Source of the DNA: an uncultured Clostridia bacterium
GTDB lineage: Bacteria > Bacillota > Clostridia > Christensenellales > Borkfalkiaceae
DNA length: 64,000 nucleotides
NCBI GenBank assembly: GCA_947631925.1
Contig: CANRNE010000006.1
Coordinates: forward strand, 18,926-82,925
Reading direction: 5' to 3'
Below are positions 52,348 through 60,609 of this stretch, piece by piece. Position 1 is the stretch's first letter, and each line of letters begins with the position of its first letter. The notes beneath the pieces were generated by a model. That model was not told the DNA's origin and made no database searches. It worked only from the letters and a program-made list of their open reading frames with translations. The translations under genes were made by a program, and so were the position numbers.

Positions 52348-52617
52348 ATGTGCATCAAAGCAATCGACATCGAACATGCGGAAGACATGAGCCTGCGCGT
52401 TCTTGCCATCATGCTGAAGGGGCAGGACGTGCGGAGGTCTACCCGTGCGCATTTCGGGAGGATTGCAAAGGAACTCGGCACCTCTGAAGGGGTCGTCCGA
52501 TACCATGTGCGCAAGTTGCTTCGGCTCGGGTACATCCGCGTCTGCGGAAACGGCTACGCGCCGACGGAGAAGGTGCTCTTTCTTTCGCCGAAGAGCGGGG
52601 ACGCCGAAAGGGAGTGA
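52348..52617 (+). CDS. Winged-helix DNA-binding protein
   Basis: An 89-residue protein with a winged helix: LRVLAIMLKGQDVRRSTRAH, then IAKELGTSEGVVRYHVRKLL and LGYIRVCGNGYAPTEKVLFL. GAGGAC precedes ATG 52348; a TTG further upstream is less likely. Immediately upstream of the replication-type gene, so it may regulate replication or late genes. Confidence 0.65.
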   Translation: MCIKAIDIEHAEDMSLRVLAIMLKGQDVRRSTRAHFGRIAKELGTSEGVVRYHVRKLLRLGYIRVCGNGYAPTEKVLFLSPKSGDAERE

Positions 52618-52625
52618 GGTAGAAA

Positions 52626-53663
52626 ATGGATGCTACAAGAATGAAGAGGAGCGGAGCATCTCACAGCGGCTACACGTTGCGGCCGCTGGATATGACCATG
52701 TTCGGCGGCAGCGACTACACGCCCGCCGAGCGCATCATGCTTTCGGCCTTATACTGCCTGCGCAAGAAGGATGGAGCATGCGGCGCCAAGATTTCGGAGT
52801 TCAGTGCGCGGGAACTTGCGGAGAAGTTCGGATATTCGATTTCCACCGCGTACCGCACCATCCGCAAGGCGCTCGCAGGACGCTTCACGCGCGGGAAAAA
52901 AATCTATCAATACATATACGACGGCGACGAACCCGAAACGGGGAAGTGGCTGTATTTTGTCATCCATGACTTCCTCCGCTTTTGCGTCTTCCACGTGGCC
53001 GGGGAGAACTACCGTCTGACCGAGACGGAGATTGAAGTCCTCGAGCTCCTCCGCGACTACGAGACGCGGGGTTGGAAGACGACGCGCGGGCACATCGCTG
53101 CAGAGCTCGGCATCGCGACGTCCACCGTCTCATCCGCCATGGAAAAATTCGGAAAGTTGCATCTTGTCTCCGTAGACGGTGCGTTCAATCCGAAGAAGTG
53201 GAGACGCAGCGTCAACCATTACGACGGGGTGTTGTACCGTGTCAACGAGAAGCTCCTCGGGGAAAAGCGCGCGGAAGTCGTGAAGCGCGAGAAGGGCAAG
53301 AGCGACGCGGCCAAAGACGCCGATGCGCGTACGGACCGCGACCGCTATTATGCTGCCCTTTTGCAGGCCCGCGAGAATGCTATCAGCGCCGCAAGGTCAA
53401 AGCTCGATGCGAAGTACCTCGCCGATGAGCGGGCTTCACGGGCGCTTGACCTCGAACTCGGGCGCGCCGAAGCGTTCGGAAGGAGCGAGCTCATCGCAAG
53501 TCTCACAGAGAAGAAGCAGTCTCTTGCATTGGCAATGCAGGAAGGGCTTCGCCGCTGCGGTTTAGAGTGCAAGGACCTTGAGCCGCCGTATGCCTGCACA
53601 GACTGCCACGACAGCGGCGTCCGTGCGGACGGGAGCTATTGCACATGCTATTTGCGACGATGA
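52626..53663 (+). CDS. Winged-helix replication protein fused to a DnaC/DnaI-type helicase-binding module
   Basis: A 345-residue protein. The N-terminal 190 residues hold two winged-helix units (ISEFSARELAEKFGYSISTA; TTRGHIAAELGIATSTVSSA) as in replisome organisers. The C-terminal 110 residues (RENAISAARSKLDAKYLADE to the zinc motif YACTDCHDSGVRADGSYCTC) match by pattern the N-terminal helicase-binding part of phage DnaC/DnaI loaders, but the AAA+ domain is absent. GAGG lies upstream. It may recruit the host helicase to the element origin. Confidence 0.6.
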   Translation: MDATRMKRSGASHSGYTLRPLDMTMFGGSDYTPAERIMLSALYCLRKKDGACGAKISEFSARELAEKFGYSISTAYRTIRKALAGRFTRGKKIYQYIYDGDEPETGKWLYFVIHDFLRFCVFHVAGENYRLTETEIEVLELLRDYETRGWKTTRGHIAAELGIATSTVSSAMEKFGKLHLVSVDGAFNPKKWRRSVNHYDGVLYRVNEKLLGEKRAEVVKREKGKSDAAKDADARTDRDRYYAALLQARENAISAARSKLDAKYLADERASRALDLELGRAEAFGRSELIASLTEKKQSLALAMQEGLRRCGLECKDLEPPYACTDCHDSGVRADGSYCTCYLRR

Positions 53664-54204
53664 ATCTTCTGGCATGCCGCGCTCTCGGCGCCTGCATGTC
53701 GGCATCACCCAAGGGAATTGAATAAACCAAGAGAGAGCGAGGGAGACCTCGCTTCTCGTCGTTCTGAAAAACTGCCTTTTCGAGGCAGTTTTTCTTTTGC
53801 CGGCAGAAGTTTTCGTTTTTGCGAGGTTTTGTCATGGCAAAAATAAAGAGAGCGTGTCAAAATCGAAGAGTAAAACGCGGAGAAATCTGTCAAAATCGAA
53901 GACTATGAATATATGGAACATGTACGAGAATATAGGACGCGGCTTGCGACAGAGGGCAAGCCGCGAAAGAAGAAGGCGGTGCGGCGCCATGCGCCGCCAT
54001 GATTGAAGAAGTTGGGACAAGGCAAGCCTGCCCGCTTGCACGGGCGGCTTGCCTTGAAACGGATAAAACTCTGATAATTTCGGAGAAGGTCCGGGGACTG
54101 ATTTTTAGGGCAGAAAAATGGGTAGCGAAGCGGAAATCAGCCAATTTCGGGCTATTTTTTGCTTAAAATTGCCTGTTTTTTGGACTTTTCCCGTCCCCTG
54201 TCAG
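53664..54204. other. Non-coding, hairpin-rich region before attR
   Basis: No gene is supported. The stretch contains a terminator (53766-53794) and two copies of TGTCAAAATCGAAGA 33 bp apart (53855-53869, 53888-53902). A GCGGCTTGC/GCAAGCCGC hairpin lies near 53940 and a larger hairpin CAAGGCAAGC...GCTTGCCTTG at about 54018-54056. Repeats and hairpins together could form a replication origin or packaging signal; this is inference. Confidence 0.5.
53766..53794 (+). terminator. Rho-independent terminator
   Basis: GAAAAACTGCC-ttttcga-GGCAGTTTTTC, 100 bp after the replication-type gene. Confidence 0.85.
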
Positions 54205-54255
54205 GGTTCGGGACCAAGAGGTCGTGGGTTCAAATCCCGTCTCCTCGACCAAAGC
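54205..54255 (+). other. Right attachment site (attR)
   Basis: Exact copy of 41449-41499 covering the 3' part of tRNA-Pro. It is followed by AAAGCGGGGC...GCCCCGCTTT, the terminator that would have ended the tRNA transcript before integration. Confidence 0.88.
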
Positions 54256-54454
54256 GGGGCATGGACGTTGTCTGTGCCCCGCTTTGGTATAGAAAAGAGG
54301 CTTGCCTCGACCTCTTGCAGGCCCGAACCAAGAAAAGCAGGGCTCCCGAAAAAGATTGCGAAGCAAGATTTTTCGGGAAGAGGCGGGCATGGCGGAGAAA
54401 AATTGCCCTTTTCGCCTGCGGAAAGGGCTCCAAAGCGCAGCCAATGCCCGCCGA
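54249..54454 (+). repeat. 206-bp repeat following attR, copy A
   Basis: Starts with the tRNA terminator hairpin (54251-54285) and continues through GCGAAGCAAGATTTTTCGGG to CCAATGCCCGCCGA. Copy B at 54693-54898 has the same length and is about 95 percent identical by eye. Confidence 0.8.
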
Positions 54455-54501
54455 CGGGACCAAGAGGTCGTGGGTTCAAATCCCGTCTCCTCGACCAAAG
54501 C
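54455..54501 (+). other. Second tRNA-Pro 3'-end remnant
   Basis: The last 47 bp of the attachment core (CGGGACCAAGAGGTCGTGGG onward) recur 250 bp after attR and are again followed by the tRNA terminator hairpin. The DNA from 54540 to 54674 after it is a short A/T-poor stretch without a gene. Confidence 0.8.
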
Positions 54502-54674
54502 GGGGCATGGACGTCGGTCCGTGCCCCGCTTTGCGGTTACGAACATGAGACGGGATTTGAGGGTGGAGGCGATTGCGGGAGCAATCGGTTTGCGGTCGAA
54601 TTGCTCGGATACGGAAAAGACTGCCGCAAACTCGACAATTGATAATTGTCGACCGGGGCGCGCCGCCAAAGGCG

Positions 54675-54699
54675 CAAATCCCGTCTCCTCGACCAAAGC
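54675..54699 (+). other. Third, shorter tRNA-Pro 3'-end remnant
   Basis: CAAATCCCGTCTCCTCGACC and AAAGC, the final 25 bp of the core, followed by the terminator hairpin and repeat copy B. Confidence 0.78.
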
Positions 54700-54898
54700 G
54701 GGGCATGGACGTCGGTCCGTGCCCCGCTTTGGTATAGAAAAAGGCTTGCCCCGACCTCTTGCATGCCCGAACCAAGAAAAGCAGGGCTCCCGAAAAAGAT
54801 TGCGAAGCAAGATTTTTCGGGAAGAGGCGGGCATGGCGGAGAAAAATTGCCCTTTCTGCTTGCGGAAAGGGCTCCAAAGCGAAGCCAATGCCCGCCGA
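54693..54898 (+). repeat. 206-bp repeat, copy B
   Basis: Second copy of the unit at 54249-54454. Presumably this is the ancestral downstream flank of the tRNA gene, duplicated along with the tRNA end. Confidence 0.78.
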
Positions 54899-55414
54899 CT
54901 GAGGGATAAGCCGCGGGAAGTCCAACGGGCTTTGTAGCGGCCTTTAACGCCTCGAGATGGCGTGAGCGGGAGGAGCCCCGCCAAGAGGCATGCAGATTGG
55001 GCGGTTATCTGTTATAATGAAGCCGCAGAGATTCCCGTGCCCGTATCTCGGCCGAGAACACGGCGTCGCAGAGGACGGCGTTGGGCAGCGGGTTCGTCCA
55101 TGAGGCGACCGTGCATCAGACGGTAGACAGGGGCGCGCGCGGCCGGGCGGACGAAGAAATTTACTATCTGACGCGCGAAATGATGTGAAGGCGGAGCAAT
55201 GGAGTTCAACTTTGCAAGAGGGGCGCTTGCCGCATCTTGAAATCGTCAAAAACGCGAAAAATCGCCGCGAAATGCGTGCACCGGAAATAAATTGAAACAA
55301 AATACTCATAAAATTTATAAATCGTATTGACAACTTCGGCAAAAAGTGCTATATTTACCGTAAAAAACGCCATATTTCGCGCAATTTTGCGGAATTTGGC
55401 AAGAGGGTACGGCA
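54899..55414. other. Intergenic region with a possible gene remnant
   Basis: No intact gene. On the plus strand one frame (about 55027-55187) reads sensibly (SAENTASQRTALGSGFVHEA, then DEEIYYLTREMM and stop) but has no start codon, so it may be the 3' remnant of a lost gene. The A/T-rich part 55250-55400 precedes the lipoprotein gene. Confidence 0.4.
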
Positions 55415-56311
55415 GTGTCAAAGAAAGGATTTTGTATCTTTTTTGCGTCGGTATTTGCAGTCTGCGCACTCGGCCTTCTCGCCGCTTGCGACTTCACGTT
55501 TGTCGATCGGGAACTCACCTCCATCGAACTGAATACTGCGGATGTCAAGACCTTCTTCCTCGAGGGAGAGGCTTTTTCGTACGACGGCCTGAAGGTGTCC
55601 GCACATTACAGCGACGGAAGCAGTCATGACGCAAAAAGCGGGTACCGTGTCTTGGAGTCGAGCTTCGAATTAGACGATTCGGAGCGGACGGCAGGGTTTG
55701 CGGAACGCAGCATTCGCGTCGTCTTCGGCAACTGTGACGCGCAGTATTCCGTCACGGTGGCGGCGCTACAGGGCATTCAAGCCGATTTCTCACAAACAAA
55801 GACAACCTATGCACTCGGCGAGGCGTTTTCTTCGGACGGCCTCGCCGTTTCTGCTGTCTATGCGGGGGAGCACACCCTCCCCGTCGACCTCTCCGAAGTG
55901 ACGGTGGAGGCGCCCCTTCTCGACGAAATAGGGGGCCATGTCGTGACCGTTCGCCTCGAACGCTTCGGAAAGACCTTTACGGACACCTACTCCGTCACGG
56001 TGACGGACCCCAAGGAACTGGGAATTCGCGCAGACGCCTCTTCCGCCAAATTAAAGTTCTTCGAAGGGGACGATTTTGTGCATGAGGGGTTAAAAATCGA
56101 GCTCTTGCGCACGGACGGCGCCGTGCCTCTTCCGGATGGGTACACGGTGGAAGTCGACCCGCAGTTCTTACGGGACGGGAAACTGGTGCGGGGGGACCGC
56201 GACCGTGACGGTGAAATATCACGGATTTTCCACAACATATGCCATCGAAATCACACCCGTCGAGCTCTTGGACCTCTCTGTCGATGTGGACGGCGCGCAG
56301 ACGGAATTTGA
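55415..56311 (+). CDS. Ig-like repeat lipoprotein, N-terminal part (frame-interrupted)
   Basis: Starts at GTG 55415 (AAGAGGG upstream) with a lipoprotein signal MSKKGFCIFFASVFAVCALG and the lipobox LAAC (C25), so the protein is exported and lipid-anchored. Three Big_3-type Ig-like repeats follow (LEGEAFSYDGLKVSAHYSDG; LGEAFSSDGLAVSAVYAG; FEGDDFVHEGLKIELLRTDG). From residue about 260 the frame turns into unrelated Arg-rich sequence because of a G6 tract. The natural continuation is in the overlapping ORF 56136-60359. Confidence 0.82.
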   Translation: MSKKGFCIFFASVFAVCALGLLAACDFTFVDRELTSIELNTADVKTFFLEGEAFSYDGLKVSAHYSDGSSHDAKSGYRVLESSFELDDSERTAGFAERSIRVVFGNCDAQYSVTVAALQGIQADFSQTKTTYALGEAFSSDGLAVSAVYAGEHTLPVDLSEVTVEAPLLDEIGGHVVTVRLERFGKTFTDTYSVTVTDPKELGIRADASSAKLKFFEGDDFVHEGLKIELLRTDGAVPLPDGYTVEVDPQFLRDGKLVRGDRDRDGEISRIFHNICHRNHTRRALGPLCRCGRRADGI

Positions 56312-59300
56312 GATAGGGGAGGCGTTTTCGGCGGACGGAATTGCGGTCACCGCGCACTTCAACAGCGGCACCCGCACCCTTTCCGAAGGGGAATTTGCCG
56401 TCTCGCAGGCGGATACCGACGCCACGGGCAAGAAGACGGTGACGGTCTCCTTTGAATTTGCGGGCACTACAAAGACCGCAACGTACGAAATCGTCGTGGT
56501 TCGCACCCTTCAATCGCTGTCCGTGACGCAAAACACCACCATATATTATGCGGGAATGACATTTCGGCGCGCCGATTTCACCGTGACGGCGCACTTCACG
56601 AAGGGGGAGGAACCCGTCACCGGCTATGTGCTTGCGGGTGCCAACGAGGGCGAGATTTTAACGGCCGGTGCGCATTCCCTCACCTTTTCCTATGCCGCGC
56701 AGGGGGAATTCGACCGCGGCACGGCAAAGGCCACCCTTCTTCTGCATGTGGAGGAAGTTGTCCCCGTCTCGATGACGCTCGAAACGCCTGCCGCCACCCT
56801 CGTGTTCCGCGAGGGCGACGCTTTTTCCGCGGCGGGGCTCAGCGCAAAAGTCACCTTCAACGACGGAAGCGAGCGCATTCTCACGGACGGCCTCGACATT
56901 CTCCCGCCCCAAATGGTGTGCGGCGAGCAGACCGTCACCGTCCGATATGGGGATTGCTCCTTCACCTACACCGTCTGTATTCTCCCGCGCGGGGAGGCGG
57001 CGATGCGCCTTTTGAAAGGGGACGGCGCGCTCGAAATTTATGTGACTTCGCTCGAATTCGAGGGCCCGATGGCGGGCATGGGGTACCCGTCTTCTGCGGA
57101 AGGCTGGTGTTTCGTCTCCAATCCCACCCCGCGGCTTGCCGCATTTACCGTCACTTGCGACGGGGAAGTTGTCACCTTCTCGCCGAGCGAGCTCATGCAC
57201 ATTTCGGAGGGCGACGCGCTCACCGTCAATCTCGGCGGGGAATATGTTGCGGAGAGCGACACATGGCGCGCCGTCCTGCTCGGCTGGGACGACACGGTGC
57301 GTGCGATTTCCGTAGAGGTTGCGCCCGCGGAGAGCGAGTATACCGTGGGCGACGAGTTCCGCACCCCGTCTGTGCGCGCGACGATGCGAAACGGGAAGAC
57401 GCGCACCCTCGCGGAGGACGAATTCACACTGACTTCTGCCAAGACGGACAGCGTCGGCGCGTTCACCGCGCAAGTTGCCCTGCGCGCGGACGGGCGCATC
57501 ACCGATACCTTTGCGTATTGCGTGCTCCCGACGGCGGACCTTCTCCCCCTTGCGGGAGAGGGCGAGGCGGCGCTTGTATTTGCCCAAAGCGCGGGGATGC
57601 GCTATGACGACGAGGACGGCAGCGCAGACGGCTATTTCCGCCTCCGCGAAACAGAGAACGGGCGGGCGACTTACACATTGCTACCCGTGGGCTATACCTT
57701 CCGCGCCGAGGACGGCTCGCACACCTTCCTCGCCGAAGGCATCGCATGGCAGGTCAATTCGTCCGAGATGCTTACCGCTACGTACAAAAATACCCAATAT
57801 CGTGTGGATAAAACGGCTTGGCAGGCGTATGTCTGCGGCTGGGAACCCATCGCCGAGGTGACGGTTGACGACGCCGCGGCCACGAAAGTGTTCGAGCGCG
57901 GCGATACCTTCTCCTCGGAGGGGCTTGCGCTGAACGTCCGTTACGAAAACGGCGAGACCGAGCGCCTCACTTCGCATTTCAGCGTCCGACCTGCGGACAT
58001 GGGTACCCTCGGCACCGTCAAAGTGCACGTTCGCTTCATGGGGCGCGACCTCTTTTATTCCGTCTCCGTGCGCGAATTTTTACGGCTGCAACTGGAGGGC
58101 GCGCCTGTCGAGTTCATGGTGGGCGACCAATTTTCTTCGGAGGGGCTCCGCGTCACCGCCCTCTTCGACCTCGGGGACAACACCGAGGAAATCCCCGTGC
58201 AATCTCCTACAATTGACGCGCCGAAGGAACTTACGCAGGGCATCCACACGGTGACGGTGCGAGCATCTGCGGGCGGCAGAATGCGGGAGGGGAGTTACAC
58301 AATCTCCTGCTATGAAGTCGTTTCGTTCACCGCGCCCTCTGCGCGCATCTTCCGCGAGGGAGAAGCGTTCCGCCCGCTGTCTGCGACGGTCACGCTCACC
58401 GACGGCACGCACACCCTCACCCGCTCAGTCACCGAGGCGGAGGGCGTCGGCTTTTCGCTCGAGGAGTTCTCTTCCCTCTCCTATGGGGAATATACCGTCC
58501 GCCTGCTCTATCACGGGCGCTCGGAGACATTCACCGTTTACCTCCTCCCCGGGACGTATGAGGCGGAGCGCAGCTTTTCGAGAGGGGATGCGACGCTCTT
58601 TGTATACCGCGTCCGCTCACAGGGGACGTTGGAGGCAAAAACGTGCGACTGTGTGCTGTTTTTCGAGCGCGGGAGCGAGTTTGCTCTCGAAAAAATCGTC
58701 TGCTCGGCATCCGCGTCTCCCACCGAATGGGAGATGCCCGACGGGTCGGCATTCACCCTCACGGAGACGGAACACGGTCTGCAGATTGCCTGCCTCGACG
58801 AGGAATTTCTTCTCTCGCCCATGGATTGGAAGGGCAGTCTGCTCGGCATGAACGTCGCGCGCCTCCGCGTCGAGGGAAGGCGCGAATACGGCGTGGGCGA
58901 CCTCTTGGAGAAGCCGATAGTCTATGCGGTCTTTACGGATGGCGAGGATGCGGTCGAAGAGTGCTTGACCGAAGACGCCTATACCATGTCCGCACCTGAT
59001 GGCACAGAAATCGTCGGCGTGTTCCGTTGCACCGTCTGTTACAACGTCGAAGATTCCGCACTTTCGGCGGAATTTGAATACTATGTTATCCCCAAGGATT
59101 GCGTCGGAGAGGCCCATCGCCTGCCCATGTCTTCCGACAGCGCCGCATCGGTAACCCTTCTTCTCGCCGCGCCCGCAAACATTCCCTATGGCGACGTCAA
59201 CGGACAGGCTTCGGGGTACATCCTTTGGGACCGTATGACCGAGAGCGACCGCTTTGCGCTCATTCCTTTCACCTATCGGTACACCGTCGAGGACGCACGG

Positions 59301-60359
59301 CACGCGCTCGAGGCGAACTTCTTCACCTTCCGCTTCAACGGGGATTTGACGGCGACGTGCGAGGGCGAAAGTTTCACGGCGGAACAGGCAGCTTGGCAAA
59401 AATTCCTCTGCGGCTGGCGGGAAATTTCTTCGCTCACCGTTGACGCCTCGCAGGCGACTACCGTCTACACCGCGGGAACCTCCTGCAACGTGGACGGCCT
59501 CGCGGTCGATGTGGAGTATGCCGACGGCACCAAAGAGCACCTCGACGAGCACTTCACCGTCTTTTTGCCGAGCGAGGAGGAGATGCTCGTGGCGGGAAAC
59601 CATCAGGTCCGCATTGAACTGCGCGGCGTGGCGGCATATTACGAAATCACCGTCAAAGCACCGCAGGAGCAGGTTGAAAAATTGGAAGCGTCGATTATTG
59701 AGAACGGGGCGGAGATATTTGATTACGGAGTGGAATTCCGCCTCGATCTCGTCACCGTCCGCGCAAAGAAGAATAATGTTGAAGATTGGGAAACGCTCGA
59801 TGCGTCAGAGTATGAATACACCGCGCCCGACATGACCAAATTCGGCGCGCAGGAGGTCGTCTTCACATACGGCGGACAGGAGGCGCGCCTCACCATCTTC
59901 ATCCGTCCGGGAGAGAACGGCGGCGAGGGGAGCTGTCTCGTTAAGATGTTTAATACCGTTTGGCACGACCGCGAAGTCATCAAAAATAAGTCGGATTTTG
60001 ATAACAGCGCCACGTTGGAGCTGTACGTCATGGAGCGGCATAAAAATTATGAAGGCTGCGAGATTTATGCGACTGCGTGGGCGGTGATGTACGGCGAAGA
60101 GGAGGGGTATTCGATGAGTTTCATCGAACTGCGCCTTGAGAACTCTGAGTATTCGTTCACCGCCACGGACGGGTTTGGTGTTTGGCTCGACGGCGAGATA
60201 CCCGCGGAGAGCTACTTGGACATTTCGCACGGCTCGCTGCACTTTGTCATCGACAACGGCTACTGGCTGTACTACTTCGCCGGGGCCGGCGAGGAAGAAG
60301 ATTACATATCGTTGCCATTCGAGTTTGCTCTGCCTGCGGAAAGAAAATTTTCGATATGA
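56136..60359 (+). CDS. Ig-like repeat lipoprotein, C-terminal part (frame-interrupted)
   Basis: An open frame of 1,407 codons. Its first 20 residues are out of the natural frame; from GTATVTVKYHGF on it continues the lipoprotein. About ten more Ig-like Big_3-type repeats are visible by the recurring (Y/F)xxGexFsxxGLxVxAxYxDG core (IGEAFSADGIAVTAHFNSGT; REGDAFSAAGLSAKVTFNDG; ERGDTFSSEGLALNVRYENG; VGDQFSSEGLRVTALFD). Interspersed domains contain WxxxLCGW-type motifs (WQAYVCGW, WQKFLCGW). No sortase motif. Probably a long surface stalk or adhesin. A terminator follows. Confidence 0.82.
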   Translation: MGTRWKSTRSSYGTGNWCGGTATVTVKYHGFSTTYAIEITPVELLDLSVDVDGAQTEFEIGEAFSADGIAVTAHFNSGTRTLSEGEFAVSQADTDATGKKTVTVSFEFAGTTKTATYEIVVVRTLQSLSVTQNTTIYYAGMTFRRADFTVTAHFTKGEEPVTGYVLAGANEGEILTAGAHSLTFSYAAQGEFDRGTAKATLLLHVEEVVPVSMTLETPAATLVFREGDAFSAAGLSAKVTFNDGSERILTDGLDILPPQMVCGEQTVTVRYGDCSFTYTVCILPRGEAAMRLLKGDGALEIYVTSLEFEGPMAGMGYPSSAEGWCFVSNPTPRLAAFTVTCDGEVVTFSPSELMHISEGDALTVNLGGEYVAESDTWRAVLLGWDDTVRAISVEVAPAESEYTVGDEFRTPSVRATMRNGKTRTLAEDEFTLTSAKTDSVGAFTAQVALRADGRITDTFAYCVLPTADLLPLAGEGEAALVFAQSAGMRYDDEDGSADGYFRLRETENGRATYTLLPVGYTFRAEDGSHTFLAEGIAWQVNSSEMLTATYKNTQYRVDKTAWQAYVCGWEPIAEVTVDDAAATKVFERGDTFSSEGLALNVRYENGETERLTSHFSVRPADMGTLGTVKVHVRFMGRDLFYSVSVREFLRLQLEGAPVEFMVGDQFSSEGLRVTALFDLGDNTEEIPVQSPTIDAPKELTQGIHTVTVRASAGGRMREGSYTISCYEVVSFTAPSARIFREGEAFRPLSATVTLTDGTHTLTRSVTEAEGVGFSLEEFSSLSYGEYTVRLLYHGRSETFTVYLLPGTYEAERSFSRGDATLFVYRVRSQGTLEAKTCDCVLFFERGSEFALEKIVCSASASPTEWEMPDGSAFTLTETEHGLQIACLDEEFLLSPMDWKGSLLGMNVARLRVEGRREYGVGDLLEKPIVYAVFTDGEDAVEECLTEDAYTMSAPDGTEIVGVFRCTVCYNVEDSALSAEFEYYVIPKDCVGEAHRLPMSSDSAASVTLLLAAPANIPYGDVNGQASGYILWDRMTESDRFALIPFTYRYTVEDARHALEANFFTFRFNGDLTATCEGESFTAEQAAWQKFLCGWREISSLTVDASQATTVYTAGTSCNVDGLAVDVEYADGTKEHLDEHFTVFLPSEEEMLVAGNHQVRIELRGVAAYYEITVKAPQEQVEKLEASIIENGAEIFDYGVEFRLDLVTVRAKKNNVEDWETLDASEYEYTAPDMTKFGAQEVVFTYGGQEARLTIFIRPGENGGEGSCLVKMFNTVWHDREVIKNKSDFDNSATLELYVMERHKNYEGCEIYATAWAVMYGEEEGYSMSFIELRLENSEYSFTATDGFGVWLDGEIPAESYLDISHGSLHFVIDNGYWLYYFAGAGEEEDYISLPFEFALPAERKFSI
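56190..56195 (+). other. G6 tract causing the frameshift in the lipoprotein
   Basis: GTGC-GGGGGG-ACC. With five Gs the first frame would read LVRGTATVTVKYHGFSTTYA without interruption, joining the two ORFs into one protein of about 1,650 residues. The extra G may be a phase-variation state, a true mutation or a sequencing error. Confidence 0.75.
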
Positions 60360-60386
60360 AAAAACGCGGCGATTGCCGCGTTTTTT
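60359..60386 (+). terminator. Terminator of the lipoprotein gene
   Basis: AAAACGCGGC-gatt-GCCGCGTTTTTT. The rest of 60387-60609 holds further hairpins (GCGGTTTG/CAAACCGC near 60404-60428) but no gene. Confidence 0.88.
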
Positions 60387-60609
60387 ATAGGGGTTCTATG
60401 AATAAGCGGTTTGGCGGTTGGTCAAACCGCCTTTCATATATCCCCAAGTGGGCAATTCCCAAGGGAAAGCCGGATAAGGATTGTGGGCAGGTCTGCCCCA
60501 ATCGACCCTCAAAAGCGGGAAGCCCGCCTTTTATGTCATTCTCTAACGGCAACTGTGATCAAAATGCCTTTTAAGAGTTTTTTCATAAAGATTATTGATA
60601 CCTCTCCTT

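Larger units (their letters stand above)
41449..54255. mobile_element. Inovirus-like integrative element in tRNA-Pro
   Basis: An exact 51-bp direct repeat (41449-41499 and 54205-54255) covering the 3' part of tRNA-Pro bounds about 12.8 kb. Inside are a tyrosine integrase next to the tRNA, two toxin-antitoxin pairs, a CI-like repressor, small zinc-ribbon proteins, a secreted/membrane protein block and a Zot/pI-family ATPase. A winged-helix protein and a replication-type protein complete the set. The content and size fit a filamentous-phage-type prophage in a Gram-positive host. I see no major coat protein or HUH replication protein that I can name. Confidence 0.85.

Noticed and set aside
41449..54255. 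Conjugative element (ICE) interpretation
   Set aside because: No relaxase, coupling protein or VirB4-type gene is recognisable; the only motor ATPase carries Zot/pI motifs.
54163..54984. 273-codon minus-strand ORF with repeated GTDRRPCPALVEETGFEPTT segments
   Set aside because: It translates the tRNA-Pro remnants and their terminators; similar peptides are a known artefact of tRNA ends.
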